Positions 1 to 5,052 of a stretch of 5,071 nt of DNA are shown here, in pieces (the first letter of the stretch is position 1; each line of letters starts with the position of its first letter). Location: positions 1-5,071 of the forward strand of contig JAUXJP010000098.1 of NCBI GenBank assembly GCA_030624695.1. Reading direction: 5' to 3'. The translations under genes were made by a program, and so were the position numbers. The DNA comes from Candidatus Dadabacteria bacterium (GTDB taxonomy: Bacteria; Desulfobacterota_D; UBA1144; Nemesobacterales; JAJCZQ01). A model generated the notes under the pieces. That model had not been told where the DNA came from. It ran no database searches and worked only from the letters and a program-made list of their open reading frames with translations.

Positions 1-124
1 ACTCCTTTATTAAAATTTGATAGAAAGTAGCTTAAATATACTCTAGGAAAGGGTTTTCTCAAGATGATAAAAAACTAAAACAGATATTAAAAAACGTTAA
101 TAAATTTACAAAATTTGATTAGAT

Positions 125-156
125 AAAAAAAAGGGAGACTACAAGAATCTCCCTTT
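125..156 (-). terminator. Rho-independent terminator of the lipoprotein gene
   Basis: Positions 130-138 (AAAGGGAGA) pair perfectly with 148-156 (TCTCCCTTT) around a 9-base loop. Read on the minus strand, the hairpin runs straight into a T-tract that continues through 125-129. It starts 29 bases after the stop codon of the minus-strand lipoprotein gene, which is the expected place for an intrinsic terminator. The same GGGAG-type stem is used again at 719-746. Confidence 0.9.
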
Positions 157-185
157 AAGCAACTTATTAAATCTAACTTATTTCT

Positions 186-599
186 TTACTGTGTGGCAGA
201 ATCCATTGCATCATTTACGTTATTTGATGCATCATTCATTGTATCCTGTCCTGCCTGACCACCATCTTTCATCATATCTTTTGCGCCGCCTTCTACTGCT
301 TCAGCGCCTTCTTTCATTTCATGGCCGGCTTTTTCGGCACCTTCCTTCATATCATGGCCTGCCTTATCCATGGAACCCTTGGAATCTTCCACTGTCTTAT
401 TGGAAGTATCCGATGCATCCTGCATTACGTCTCCAGATTCTCCTGCTGAATTCGCTGCATCATTTACTGTTTCAACTGCCTTATCTGCAGTCTCTTTTCC
501 CGCATCACCTGCAGACTCCTTATCCGATGGGGGACAAGCGGATAACGAAAATAATAAAATTGCTAGAAATGCAAATGAAGAAATATATCTGATAGACAT
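186..599 (-). CDS. Small hydrophilic repeat-containing lipoprotein (hydrophilin/LEA-like)
   Basis: This 137-residue protein is predicted to be exported. It has a short positive N-region (R4), a hydrophobic h-region (about residues 8-19) and a lipobox L19-S20-A21-C22, so it should be processed by Lgt/LspA and lipidated on C22. Residues +2 and +3 are Pro, not the Asp of inner-membrane retention, so an outer-membrane location is possible but unproven. The mature chain is extremely hydrophilic: I find no Ile, Leu, Phe, Tyr, Trp or Arg in it, while Ala, Gly, Asp, Glu, Lys and Met are abundant. Two adjacent 11-residue units (about 79-100) share the pattern KAGH-x-MKEGAE, followed by degenerate copies. 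This resembles LEA/hydrophilin or amphipathic 11-mer proteins linked to desiccation or osmotic stress; that role is inference. The start is fixed by a strong Shine-Dalgarno (604-614) six bases upstream of the ATG. It is a single-gene unit bounded by terminators. No specific family was recognised. Confidence 0.85.
   Translation of the reverse strand: MSIRYISSFAFLAILLFSLSACPPSDKESAGDAGKETADKAVETVNDAANSAGESGDVMQDASDTSNKTVEDSKGSMDKAGHDMKEGAEKAGHEMKEGAEAVEGGAKDMMKDGGQAGQDTMNDASNNVNDAMDSATQ
304..369 (-). repeat. Two 33-bp tandem repeats inside the lipoprotein gene
   Basis: Positions 304-336 and 337-369 align at a period of 33 bases with a few substitutions. They encode the two successive 11-residue units (KAGH-D/E-MKEGAE) of the lipoprotein. 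The period is a multiple of three, so copies could be gained or lost without a frameshift. The copies have already diverged at several positions, so this is not a very recent duplication. Confidence 0.8.
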
Positions 600-603
600 A
601 TGA

Positions 604-614
604 CTCTCCTCCTT
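604..614 (-). promoter_or_regulatory. Strong Shine-Dalgarno of the lipoprotein gene
   Basis: The minus strand reads AAGGAGGAGAG here, an almost complete complement of the 16S 3' end. Taking AAGGAGGAG (606-614) as the core leaves six bases before the ATG at 599. It fixes the start and suggests high translation. Part of it (611-614) lies in one arm of the inverted repeat at 611-661. Confidence 0.85.
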
Positions 615-661
615 AAGTTTAAATACTGAATATTGAGATAGGATATATTAAAACTTTAAGG
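611..661 (-). repeat. Imperfect inverted repeat touching the lipoprotein ribosome-binding site
   Basis: Positions 611-620 (CCTTAAGTTT) are the reverse complement of 651-661 (AAACTTTAAGG) apart from one extra T. The two arms are separated by a 30-base AT-rich loop. In a minus-strand transcript starting upstream of 661, the hairpin would include the first bases of the Shine-Dalgarno. It could be an RNA switch, a DNA operator or chance in AT-rich DNA. Confidence 0.4.
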
Positions 662-671
662 GTTTCTACAA
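642..671 (-). promoter_or_regulatory. Weak candidate promoter for the lipoprotein gene
   Basis: On the minus strand TTGTAG (671-666) is followed after 18 bases by TATATC (647-642), 3/6 and 4/6 matches to the sigma70 -35 and -10 boxes. Some promoter must lie in 600-718, because the previous operon ends at the 719-746 terminator. This particular choice is tentative, and a start here would leave the upstream arm of the 611-661 repeat out of the RNA. Confidence 0.25.
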
Positions 672-718
672 ATTTTTTTTAATTAGTAAGGGGACTTCAA
701 AAAAAGGAAATTACGAAG

Positions 719-746
719 AAAAAGGGAGCCGGAAACTCCCTTTTTT
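719..746 (-). terminator. Rho-independent terminator after the LLM oxidoreductase gene
   Basis: Positions 719-728 (AAAAAGGGAG) pair perfectly with 736-745 (CTCCCTTTTT) around a 7-base loop (CCGGAAA). On the minus strand the stem ends in five T followed by CTTC, and on the plus strand the T-run at 741-746 is followed by ATTT, so it could work both ways. It lies 25 bases past the stop codon of the minus-strand LLM gene, which is its likely client. Confidence 0.85.
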
Positions 747-770
747 ATTTTATGTAATGATTTTAAGAGA

Positions 771-1706
771 TTAGGAATAAGCTTTTACGGTATTTTCCAT
801 TACTTCTACATTACCCTGTTTACCAACAGGCACGGGAGTAATAATTGCCAGCTCAAGTCCTGCATCGAAATATTGTTGTAACTTTTCCCTGCATTTAGAT
901 GCCGGGCCAGCTAGCGCAACGGCTTCTGCAAGTTCAGTCGTAAATACTTCAGCAGGGTTTGCCCCGCCCTTAATCTGATCAACTACGTCTCCGAATCCGA
1001 TGTTCTTTATCAGTCTTTGATAAAAAGGAAAACGGGCATATCCTGAAAGTCCTTTTTTTGCTGCTTCAATTGCCGCTCCCTCATCATCAGAAACAAAGGA
1101 TGGTATTCCGTCTGTAATTGTAATGTCAGAAAAATCCCTTCCTGCCTTTTCAGCACCATTTTTTACATTCTGAATCAGCTCGCCGAGGTAAGCTGGAGGA
1201 CACATATAAGGCATCAGTCCATCAGCTATCTCACCTGCGAGCTCTGACGCGCCTTTAGTTAAACCCGCAATGTATATTGGAAGATGTGGCTGGCTTCTTT
1301 TAAGTGTCAGTCTCTCTGAGCTGCCGTCTGCAAGCGCCCTTACCTCTCCTACAAATTCCCTCATATCTTCCACTGCGTCGCCCATCTCGATATCATATCT
1401 GCTGTTGACTGGTTTATGACTCACACCGAGTCCTAATATCATTCTACCATCTGTAATTTCCTGGATAGTAAGTGACGAAGCCGCCGCAATCACGGGCTGC
1501 CTCATATAAATATTTGCTATCCAAGTACCAACATTTATTTTTTTTGTAGCTTCAGCAAATACCTGCGCATTTGTTATTGCGCTGTAAGGAGGAACTTCGG
1601 GTGAGAAAATGGCCTCGAAACCACCTTCCTCAGCAATTTTTGCAAGTGACCTCAGATCTTCAACACTGCATCCCCATACTGGTGAGATTGTAGCAACTCT
1701 GCCCAT
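771..1706 (-). CDS. LLM-class flavin/F420-dependent oxidoreductase (luciferase-like)
   Basis: This 311-residue protein looks like a member of the bacterial luciferase-like monooxygenase superfamily (PF00296), TIM-barrel enzymes that use FMN or coenzyme F420. Supporting sequence: an N-terminal strand followed by an LAKIAEEGGFEAIF helix-strand unit (21-34), GTWIANIYMR (60-69) with the following helix, and the family signature ITDGRMILGLGVSHKP (84-99), equivalent to the usual S/T-x-GRxxLGLGxG. The segment LPIYIAGLTKGASELAGEIADGLMPY (142-167) matches the later barrel strand and cofactor-phosphate region. The length is normal for the family. FMN versus F420, and oxygenase versus reductase, cannot be decided from sequence by eye. 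The start is supported by an AGGAGA Shine-Dalgarno (1712-1718 region) a few bases upstream. The gene follows the radical SAM gene after 25 bases, so the two are probably co-transcribed, and it is the last gene before the 719-746 terminator. Substrate unknown. Confidence 0.9.
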   Translation of the reverse strand: MGRVATISPVWGCSVEDLRSLAKIAEEGGFEAIFSPEVPPYSAITNAQVFAEATKKINVGTWIANIYMRQPVIAAASSLTIQEITDGRMILGLGVSHKPVNSRYDIEMGDAVEDMREFVGEVRALADGSSERLTLKRSQPHLPIYIAGLTKGASELAGEIADGLMPYMCPPAYLGELIQNVKNGAEKAGRDFSDITITDGIPSFVSDDEGAAIEAAKKGLSGYARFPFYQRLIKNIGFGDVVDQIKGGANPAEVFTTELAEAVALAGPASKCREKLQQYFDAGLELAIITPVPVGKQGNVEVMENTVKAYS

Positions 1707-1731
1707 AATTTTCTCCTCTATATTTTATTTT

Positions 1732-2628
1732 CTAATATTGATTAATTACATCCCTGAAATAATCCGGCCTAAGCAGACTTTCATCATTAGCAGCAAGGAC
1801 CTGCCTTATTTCCTTTAATACCCTCTCTTTTTCTTCAGGAAATTTAGCCTTAATCGCAAGGTAATTAGAGATATGGTTTGAATAAAAATAACCGTTGGTA
1901 AGGTTTGTACCTTCGACAATCGTTTCCAGCTCCTTTATCAGCTGAAATTTCTCAGGAAGTTTAAATTCCCCTTTTTTCCACTCTTCATATATTGGGGCAC
2001 CTTCCCTAAGCTGAAGTGTTAATGCTCCTACATACTCAGGGTCAGTATCAGTAAGTAATTTCCCTGTAGCAGTGGCATGTTCATTACTTCTTTCCACTCC
2101 GCCGATTCCAAGCAGCACCATCGCTGAGTTCATAATTCCTGCTTCCTTGAGTTTTTTAGAAGCTTCAACGGTTTCCGTAAAACTTGCGCCTTTTTTAATC
2201 TTTTTGAGTACAATATCATCCCCGCTTTCAAATCCTATATAAACCATCTCCAATCCGTTGTTTTTAAGTTCTTTCAGATCCTCAATACTTTTTCGGAGAA
2301 TATCCCCAACGTTGGCATACATAGTGATTCTTTCAAGTCCTTTATTAACCATGTGAAGGTAGTCCATGATTTCAACAAGTTTTGATGTGGACAATACAAG
2401 TGCGTTACCGTCAGAGATAAAAATCCTGTTGTTGAGCAGTCCTTTGGATGAAGCATTATCAATTATCTGCTTTATCTCATCCATTGGACGGATTCTGAAC
2501 TTCTGCTCTTCCTTTCTGTACATAGCACAGTACGTACAATTATTATGAGAACAGCCAATAGTTGCCTGCAAAATAAAGCTTTTATGTTCGCTCGGTGGCC
2601 TGAAAAAAGGTGTTACATATTCAATCAT
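1732..2628 (-). CDS. Radical SAM protein with CX4CX2C cluster motif
   Basis: This 298-residue protein is a radical SAM enzyme of the broad COG1032-like group whose members start with a (F/Y)xxPPSE-type segment. Here that is FFRPPSEHKSFILQATIGC (8-26). The 4Fe-4S ligands are C26, C31 and C34 in GCSHNNCTYCAMY, a CX4CX2C spacing where the classical motif is CX3CX2C. ISDGNALVL (71-79) sits where the GGE-like SAM-binding motif is expected, and VYIGFESGDDIVL (129-141) is the next conserved SAM-site strand. The C-terminal SNHISNYLAIKAKFPEEKERVL region (250-271) is also typical of this subgroup as I recall it. The chain is complete, with no B12-binding domain and no obvious auxiliary Cys cluster. Such proteins are often labelled HemN-like by automatic pipelines, but I see no basis for a coproporphyrinogen oxidase role. 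The substrate is unknown. There is no clear Shine-Dalgarno before the ATG; the start is chosen because the family N-terminus begins there. It lies upstream of the LLM gene, probably in one operon. Confidence 0.9.
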   Translation of the reverse strand: MIEYVTPFFRPPSEHKSFILQATIGCSHNNCTYCAMYRKEEQKFRIRPMDEIKQIIDNASSKGLLNNRIFISDGNALVLSTSKLVEIMDYLHMVNKGLERITMYANVGDILRKSIEDLKELKNNGLEMVYIGFESGDDIVLKKIKKGASFTETVEASKKLKEAGIMNSAMVLLGIGGVERSNEHATATGKLLTDTDPEYVGALTLQLREGAPIYEEWKKGEFKLPEKFQLIKELETIVEGTNLTNGYFYSNHISNYLAIKAKFPEEKERVLKEIRQVLAANDESLLRPDYFRDVINQY

Positions 2629-2629
2629 C

Positions 2630-2697
2630 TATATACAAACTAACAAAAATTGAGTTACCATTCAAGTTGTCTTTACAATTAATCTTATTTGTATATA
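2630..2697. repeat. 10-bp perfect inverted repeat in the divergent intergenic region
   Basis: TATATACAAA (2630-2639) is the exact reverse complement of TTTGTATATA (2688-2697), with 48 bases between the arms. As a result TTTGTATATA ends one base before the radical SAM ATG on the minus strand and nine bases before the small-ORF ATG on the plus strand. It could be two sites for one regulator, or similar promoter sequence on both strands. The low sequence complexity makes chance possible. Confidence 0.5.
2637..2665 (-). promoter_or_regulatory. Weak candidate promoter for the radical SAM-LLM operon
   Basis: On the minus strand TTGAAT (2665-2660, 4/6 match) is followed after 17 bases by TAGTTT (2642-2637, 3/6). 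Initiation about 7 bases later would fall at about 2630, next to the ATG at 2628. That would give a nearly leaderless mRNA and would fit the lack of a Shine-Dalgarno. The -10 is poor, so this is tentative. Confidence 0.25.
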
Positions 2698-2699
2698 AT
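2672..2699 (+). promoter_or_regulatory. Near-consensus sigma70-type promoter of the 38-codon ORF
   Basis: TTTACA (2672-2677, 5/6 match to TTGACA) is separated by 16 bases from a perfect TATAAT (2694-2699). It is the best promoter-like sequence in the window. A start 7-8 bases after the -10 would fall at 2706-2707, on the A of the ATG of the small ORF, implying a leaderless transcript. Confidence 0.6.
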
Positions 2700-2706
2700 T
2701 CAGCCC

Positions 2707-2823
2707 ATGTTTAATTTAGAACCACATGAAAAAGAAGGTGCTATTTATATTGCAGGGATATTTTTACTTATTTTTTCAATTGTTGGAATTGCTTCCTTGA
2801 CCCATGTAGTGCTTTCTCCCTAA
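2707..2823 (+). CDS. Putative 38-residue single-pass membrane microprotein
   Basis: ATG at 2707 opens 38 codons ending at TAA 2821-2823. The product has a charged, soluble N-terminus (MFNLEPHEKEG) and then one hydrophobic stretch of about 23-25 residues (12-36, including GIFLLIFSIVGIASL), ending VVLSP. It is therefore a textbook single-span small membrane protein. A near-consensus promoter ends 7 bases before the ATG and there is no Shine-Dalgarno, so translation would be leaderless. Its stop overlaps the stop of the convergent 155-residue gene by three bases, and it occupies most of an otherwise unexplained gap. The K/E-x-GA start of the hydrophobic stretch and the overall size loosely recall subunit IIa peptides of ba3-type cytochrome oxidases, but no oxidase gene is in view, so this is only a suggestion. 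It could still be a chance ORF in AT-rich DNA. Confidence 0.5.
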   Translation: MFNLEPHEKEGAIYIAGIFLLIFSIVGIASLTHVVLSP

Positions 2824-3287
2824 TTCAAAGACCAGTTTAGAGCAAGTAATACTATCTCATCAGCCTTAAGCTCTTTATTTGTACTGTCATAATAAGTCAC
2901 ATTTCCATTATTTTCAGTAAAATCTATATTAAAGAGTTGCTGCATTTTATCGTTGCCGGGGCCCTGAATTCCTAATTTCTTCACCCTTCCATAAATAAAT
3001 ATCTTTTTATCTGAACTTTGCATAAAAAATGCAAATCTTTTTGCTGTAGAAATCACAAAACCCTCACCGCCGCTATCAAAATGAAAGAAAAGCGGTACCA
3101 GGTCAACTGGGAGTTTGTGAAGTTTTATAGAAGTTATCCCATTGGATTTAAGTGTATTCACTCCTTTTTCAGCATATTCAAAGAGTGACTCTATTGCGTG
3201 TGAATTTATACTTTTGCTTTCAGTATTTATATCCGGTTTATAAACATTATCTGATAATTTTTTAATCTCTTCTGTAAATTTATCCAT
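2820..3287 (-). CDS. Hypothetical soluble protein, 155 residues
   Basis: I do not recognise this protein. It has no signal peptide, transmembrane helix or cysteine, so it is probably cytoplasmic. The N-terminal part (1-50) is polar and helical-looking (TEEIKKLSDN; HAIESLFEYAEKGVNTLKSNG). The middle (52-102) looks like a beta-sheet with alternating hydrophobic residues, including LVPLFFHFDSGGEGFVIS and RFAFFMQSSDKKIFIYGRVKKLG. A glycine-rich turn (IQGPGND, 107-113) precedes a second beta-rich part, and the chain ends in a hydrophobic helix-like DEIVLLALNWSLN. The compact alpha plus beta pattern suggests a small binding domain, but no function can be assigned. The start is supported by a modest Shine-Dalgarno (GGAAA, 3295-3299) seven bases upstream. 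It is divergent from hflX with a 75-base gap to the proposed hflX start, and convergent with the 38-codon ORF, whose stop codon it overlaps. Confidence 0.75.
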   Translation of the reverse strand: MDKFTEEIKKLSDNVYKPDINTESKSINSHAIESLFEYAEKGVNTLKSNGITSIKLHKLPVDLVPLFFHFDSGGEGFVISTAKRFAFFMQSSDKKIFIYGRVKKLGIQGPGNDKMQQLFNIDFTENNGNVTYYDSTNKELKADEIVLLALNWSLN

Positions 3288-3294
3288 TTTATTA

Positions 3295-3324
3295 TTTCCA
3301 GTATGTTATAATAATCTTTATAAT
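3295..3324 (+). promoter_or_regulatory. Candidate promoter for hflX
   Basis: TTTCCA (3295-3300, 4/6 match to the -35 box) is followed after 18 bases by a perfect TATAAT (3319-3324); a second TATAAT lies at 3307-3312. A start near 3331 would give a leader of about 30 bases before the proposed non-canonical start at 3363, with a GGGGA ribosome-binding candidate at 3350-3354. Confidence 0.4.
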
Positions 3325-3333
3325 ACTTGTTGA
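3305..3333 (-). promoter_or_regulatory. Candidate promoter for the 155-residue gene
   Basis: On the minus strand TCAACA (3333-3328, 4/6 match) is separated by 17 bases from TATAAC (3310-3305, 5/6 match). A start near 3298 would give a very short leader before the ATG at 3287. It overlaps the proposed hflX promoter on the other strand, so the two genes would compete for polymerase. Confidence 0.35.
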
Positions 3334-3362
3334 ACGCAATTGTAACAGCGGGGAATTAAAGT

Positions 3363-3440
3363 ATAGATAAAGTATACGGAAAGACATCGGGACTCAAGCA
3401 AAGCCAGTTAAAGGATATTTCAAGGCTTTACAGGAGGAGA
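3363..3440 (+). other. hflX: In-frame upstream coding extension of hflX, apparently from an ATA codon
   Basis: The hflX frame stays open upstream of its first ATG back to a TAA at 3357-3359. Translation of the 26 codons from 3363 gives, after the first codon, DKVYGKTSGLK, then QSQLKDIS, then RLYRRR, running directly into the ATG at 3441. This matches, as I remember it, the N-terminus of long HflX proteins from Geobacter-like bacteria (M-x-K-x-x-GNTxGLKxxQ ... LYRRR). There is no ATG, GTG or TTG in the extension. The codon at the place of the expected initiator Met is ATA (3363-3365), preceded at 8 bases by GGGGA (3350-3354). Either AUA initiates translation, or the base at 3365 is a mutation or sequence error. 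The extended protein would have 557 residues. Confidence 0.7.
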
Positions 3441-5036
3441 ATGCAGCCCGACGAACTCATCAGCAACGAACTTGCCAGGTCCCTGGCCTCTTTCTCATTT
3501 AATATCAATCGAACTATCTCAATAATAATAAACCGTAGGGGTAAAGTCTTTAAAGTAATAATCGGGGATGCCAATGAAGTTGAGTTTGAAAAACTTCTCG
3601 GAAGATTCCGGGAAGCAAAATCAAGGTTAAGGGGTTTCAGGCTTTTTCATACACATCTGAAAGACGCCGTTTTATCTAAGAATGATCTCACGACCCTGAT
3701 CCGGGAAAGACTCGACCTGATTGGAGTTGTAGAAGTCGCAGAAGAAGGCTATGCAGGGAAAATCCAGTTAGCACACATCGTTCCATTAAACGGCAATAGT
3801 GATAAAAAATGGGAAATATATTCCTACAACGATGCAGGACGAATAGATATCGACCTTAACCCACTTATAAGTGAGACGGAAAACAAATTGCAGAAGTCCT
3901 ATACCGAACTCGGTGGGGACCCGGACCTTGAGGGTGTTCTGCTTGTAGGCTTTCATACTAGCTACAGATCAGAAGCCGAAAAATCAGTGGAAGAATTAAA
4001 ATCTCTTGCACTTTCAGCAGGCAAGAAAGTACTCGATACCGTTATCCAGGTAAGAAGAGACATTGACCCCAGGTACCTTATAGGTAAAGGTAAATTAAAA
4101 GATGTGATATTACAGGCCGAACACATTGGTGCCGGTACGGTTATCTTTGATGTTGAACTTACCCCGGCGCAGGTAAACGGGATAATAAAAGAAACAACAC
4201 TTAATATTATTGATAAGACCGAGCTCATACTTGAGATTTTTGAAAAACATGCGGTTACAAGTGAGGGTAATTTGCAGGTAAGGCTTGCAGAGCTAAAGTA
4301 CTGCCTTCCGAGGTTAAGGGGAAAAGGAATTGAATACTCTCAGCTTGGGGGCGGAATCGGGACAAGGGGCCCCGGTGAAAAAAAGATCGAATACCAGCGA
4401 AGGGCAATAAGAAAACAGATTGATAATCTTGAAAAACAGATCGACAACATTTGCTTCAGAAGAAAGAATACGAGAGAAAAAAGGGCTGCTACCGGGATAC
4501 CTGTTGTTTCACTTCTGGGTTATACCAATGTCGGGAAGTCCACACTATTTAACAGGCTTACAAAAGACAGTGTTAAAGTACAAAACAAACTTTTTTCCAC
4601 ACTAAGCCCAACTACAAGAAGAATCAAGCTCCCCTCCACAAGGGATATATTAATCACTGATACTGTTGGATTTATAAGCGGCCTTCCCGAAGAGCTGATA
4701 AATGCTTTCAGGGCCACCCTTGAAGAAATCGGGGAAGCAGACATTCTCCTTCACGTTGCAGATGCAGGTGACCCGGCTGTAGAAGAAAAAATAGAATCAG
4801 TTGATAAGATTATCAGCTCCATGGGTTTTGAAGATATACCAAAACTTATTGTATTTAATAAAAGAGATAATACGGATCAGGAAACTATCGATTTCCTTGA
4901 GAATTCCTATCATACCCAGGTGATCTCGGCACTGAATAAAACCAATATTCAGTTTATAAGGGAACTACTGGATATCGAGATACAAAATATATTTCAGTTC
5001 CCGGAAGAAGAACTCAACTATCAGTATAGTGCTTAA
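3441..5036 (+). CDS. hflX: Ribosome-associated GTPase HflX (long form)
   Basis: HflX is a cytoplasmic TRAFAC/Obg-HflX GTPase that binds the 50S subunit and splits stalled or idle ribosomes, notably after heat stress. From the ATG at 3441 the protein has 531 residues, against about 426 in E. coli. The surplus is an N-terminal domain (about 1-155) found in some lineages. The HflX domain follows (about 160-350), with DPRYLIGKGKLKDV (209-222), KTELILEIFEKHAVTSEGNLQV (259-280), LKYCLPRL (285-292) and the GGGIGTRGPGEKKIE stretch (303-317). A basic helical linker (about 318-349) leads to the G domain: G1 GYTNVGKS (360-367), G2 threonines in SPTTRR (389-394), G3 DTVGF (407-411), G4 NKRD (473-476) and G5 SALN (496-499). 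All GTPase motifs are intact. The ATG is probably internal: AGGAGGAGA directly before it encodes conserved Arg codons and is too close to serve as a good Shine-Dalgarno. The true start is likely at 3363. Confidence 0.95.
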   Translation: MQPDELISNELARSLASFSFNINRTISIIINRRGKVFKVIIGDANEVEFEKLLGRFREAKSRLRGFRLFHTHLKDAVLSKNDLTTLIRERLDLIGVVEVAEEGYAGKIQLAHIVPLNGNSDKKWEIYSYNDAGRIDIDLNPLISETENKLQKSYTELGGDPDLEGVLLVGFHTSYRSEAEKSVEELKSLALSAGKKVLDTVIQVRRDIDPRYLIGKGKLKDVILQAEHIGAGTVIFDVELTPAQVNGIIKETTLNIIDKTELILEIFEKHAVTSEGNLQVRLAELKYCLPRLRGKGIEYSQLGGGIGTRGPGEKKIEYQRRAIRKQIDNLEKQIDNICFRRKNTREKRAATGIPVVSLLGYTNVGKSTLFNRLTKDSVKVQNKLFSTLSPTTRRIKLPSTRDILITDTVGFISGLPEELINAFRATLEEIGEADILLHVADAGDPAVEEKIESVDKIISSMGFEDIPKLIVFNKRDNTDQETIDFLENSYHTQVISALNKTNIQFIRELLDIEIQNIFQFPEEELNYQYSA

Positions 5037-5052
5037 TTTTATAATTCGGACA

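Noticed and set aside
1..124. Possible tail of an upstream gene (open frame to a TAG at 28-30)
   Set aside because: Nine codons at a window edge in AT-rich DNA give no recognisable protein. The weak GAAA/TTTC dyad near 47-58 is too short to be called a terminator. I see no supportable feature here.
191..592. Long plus-strand open frame opposite the lipoprotein gene
   Set aside because: It is a Leu/His/Pro-rich mirror of the Ala/Gly/Asp/Lys-biased lipoprotein codons. It has no domain-like pattern, while the minus-strand gene has a lipobox, strong ribosome site and terminator.
1609..1818. Plus-strand open frame across the radical SAM-LLM junction
   Set aside because: It spans the ends of two well-supported minus-strand genes, and its hydrophobic tail arises from the AT-rich junction. 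No supporting signals.
1732..2628. Oxygen-independent coproporphyrinogen oxidase (HemN) annotation
   Set aside because: The cysteine spacing is CX4CX2C and not the HemN pattern, the chain is much shorter than HemN, and no haem genes are nearby. Only a general radical SAM call is justified.
3962..4228. Minus-strand open frame inside hflX
   Set aside because: It lies wholly opposite the conserved HflX domain, is Ser/Thr-rich as expected of an antisense shadow, and has no ribosome site or promoter that I can see.
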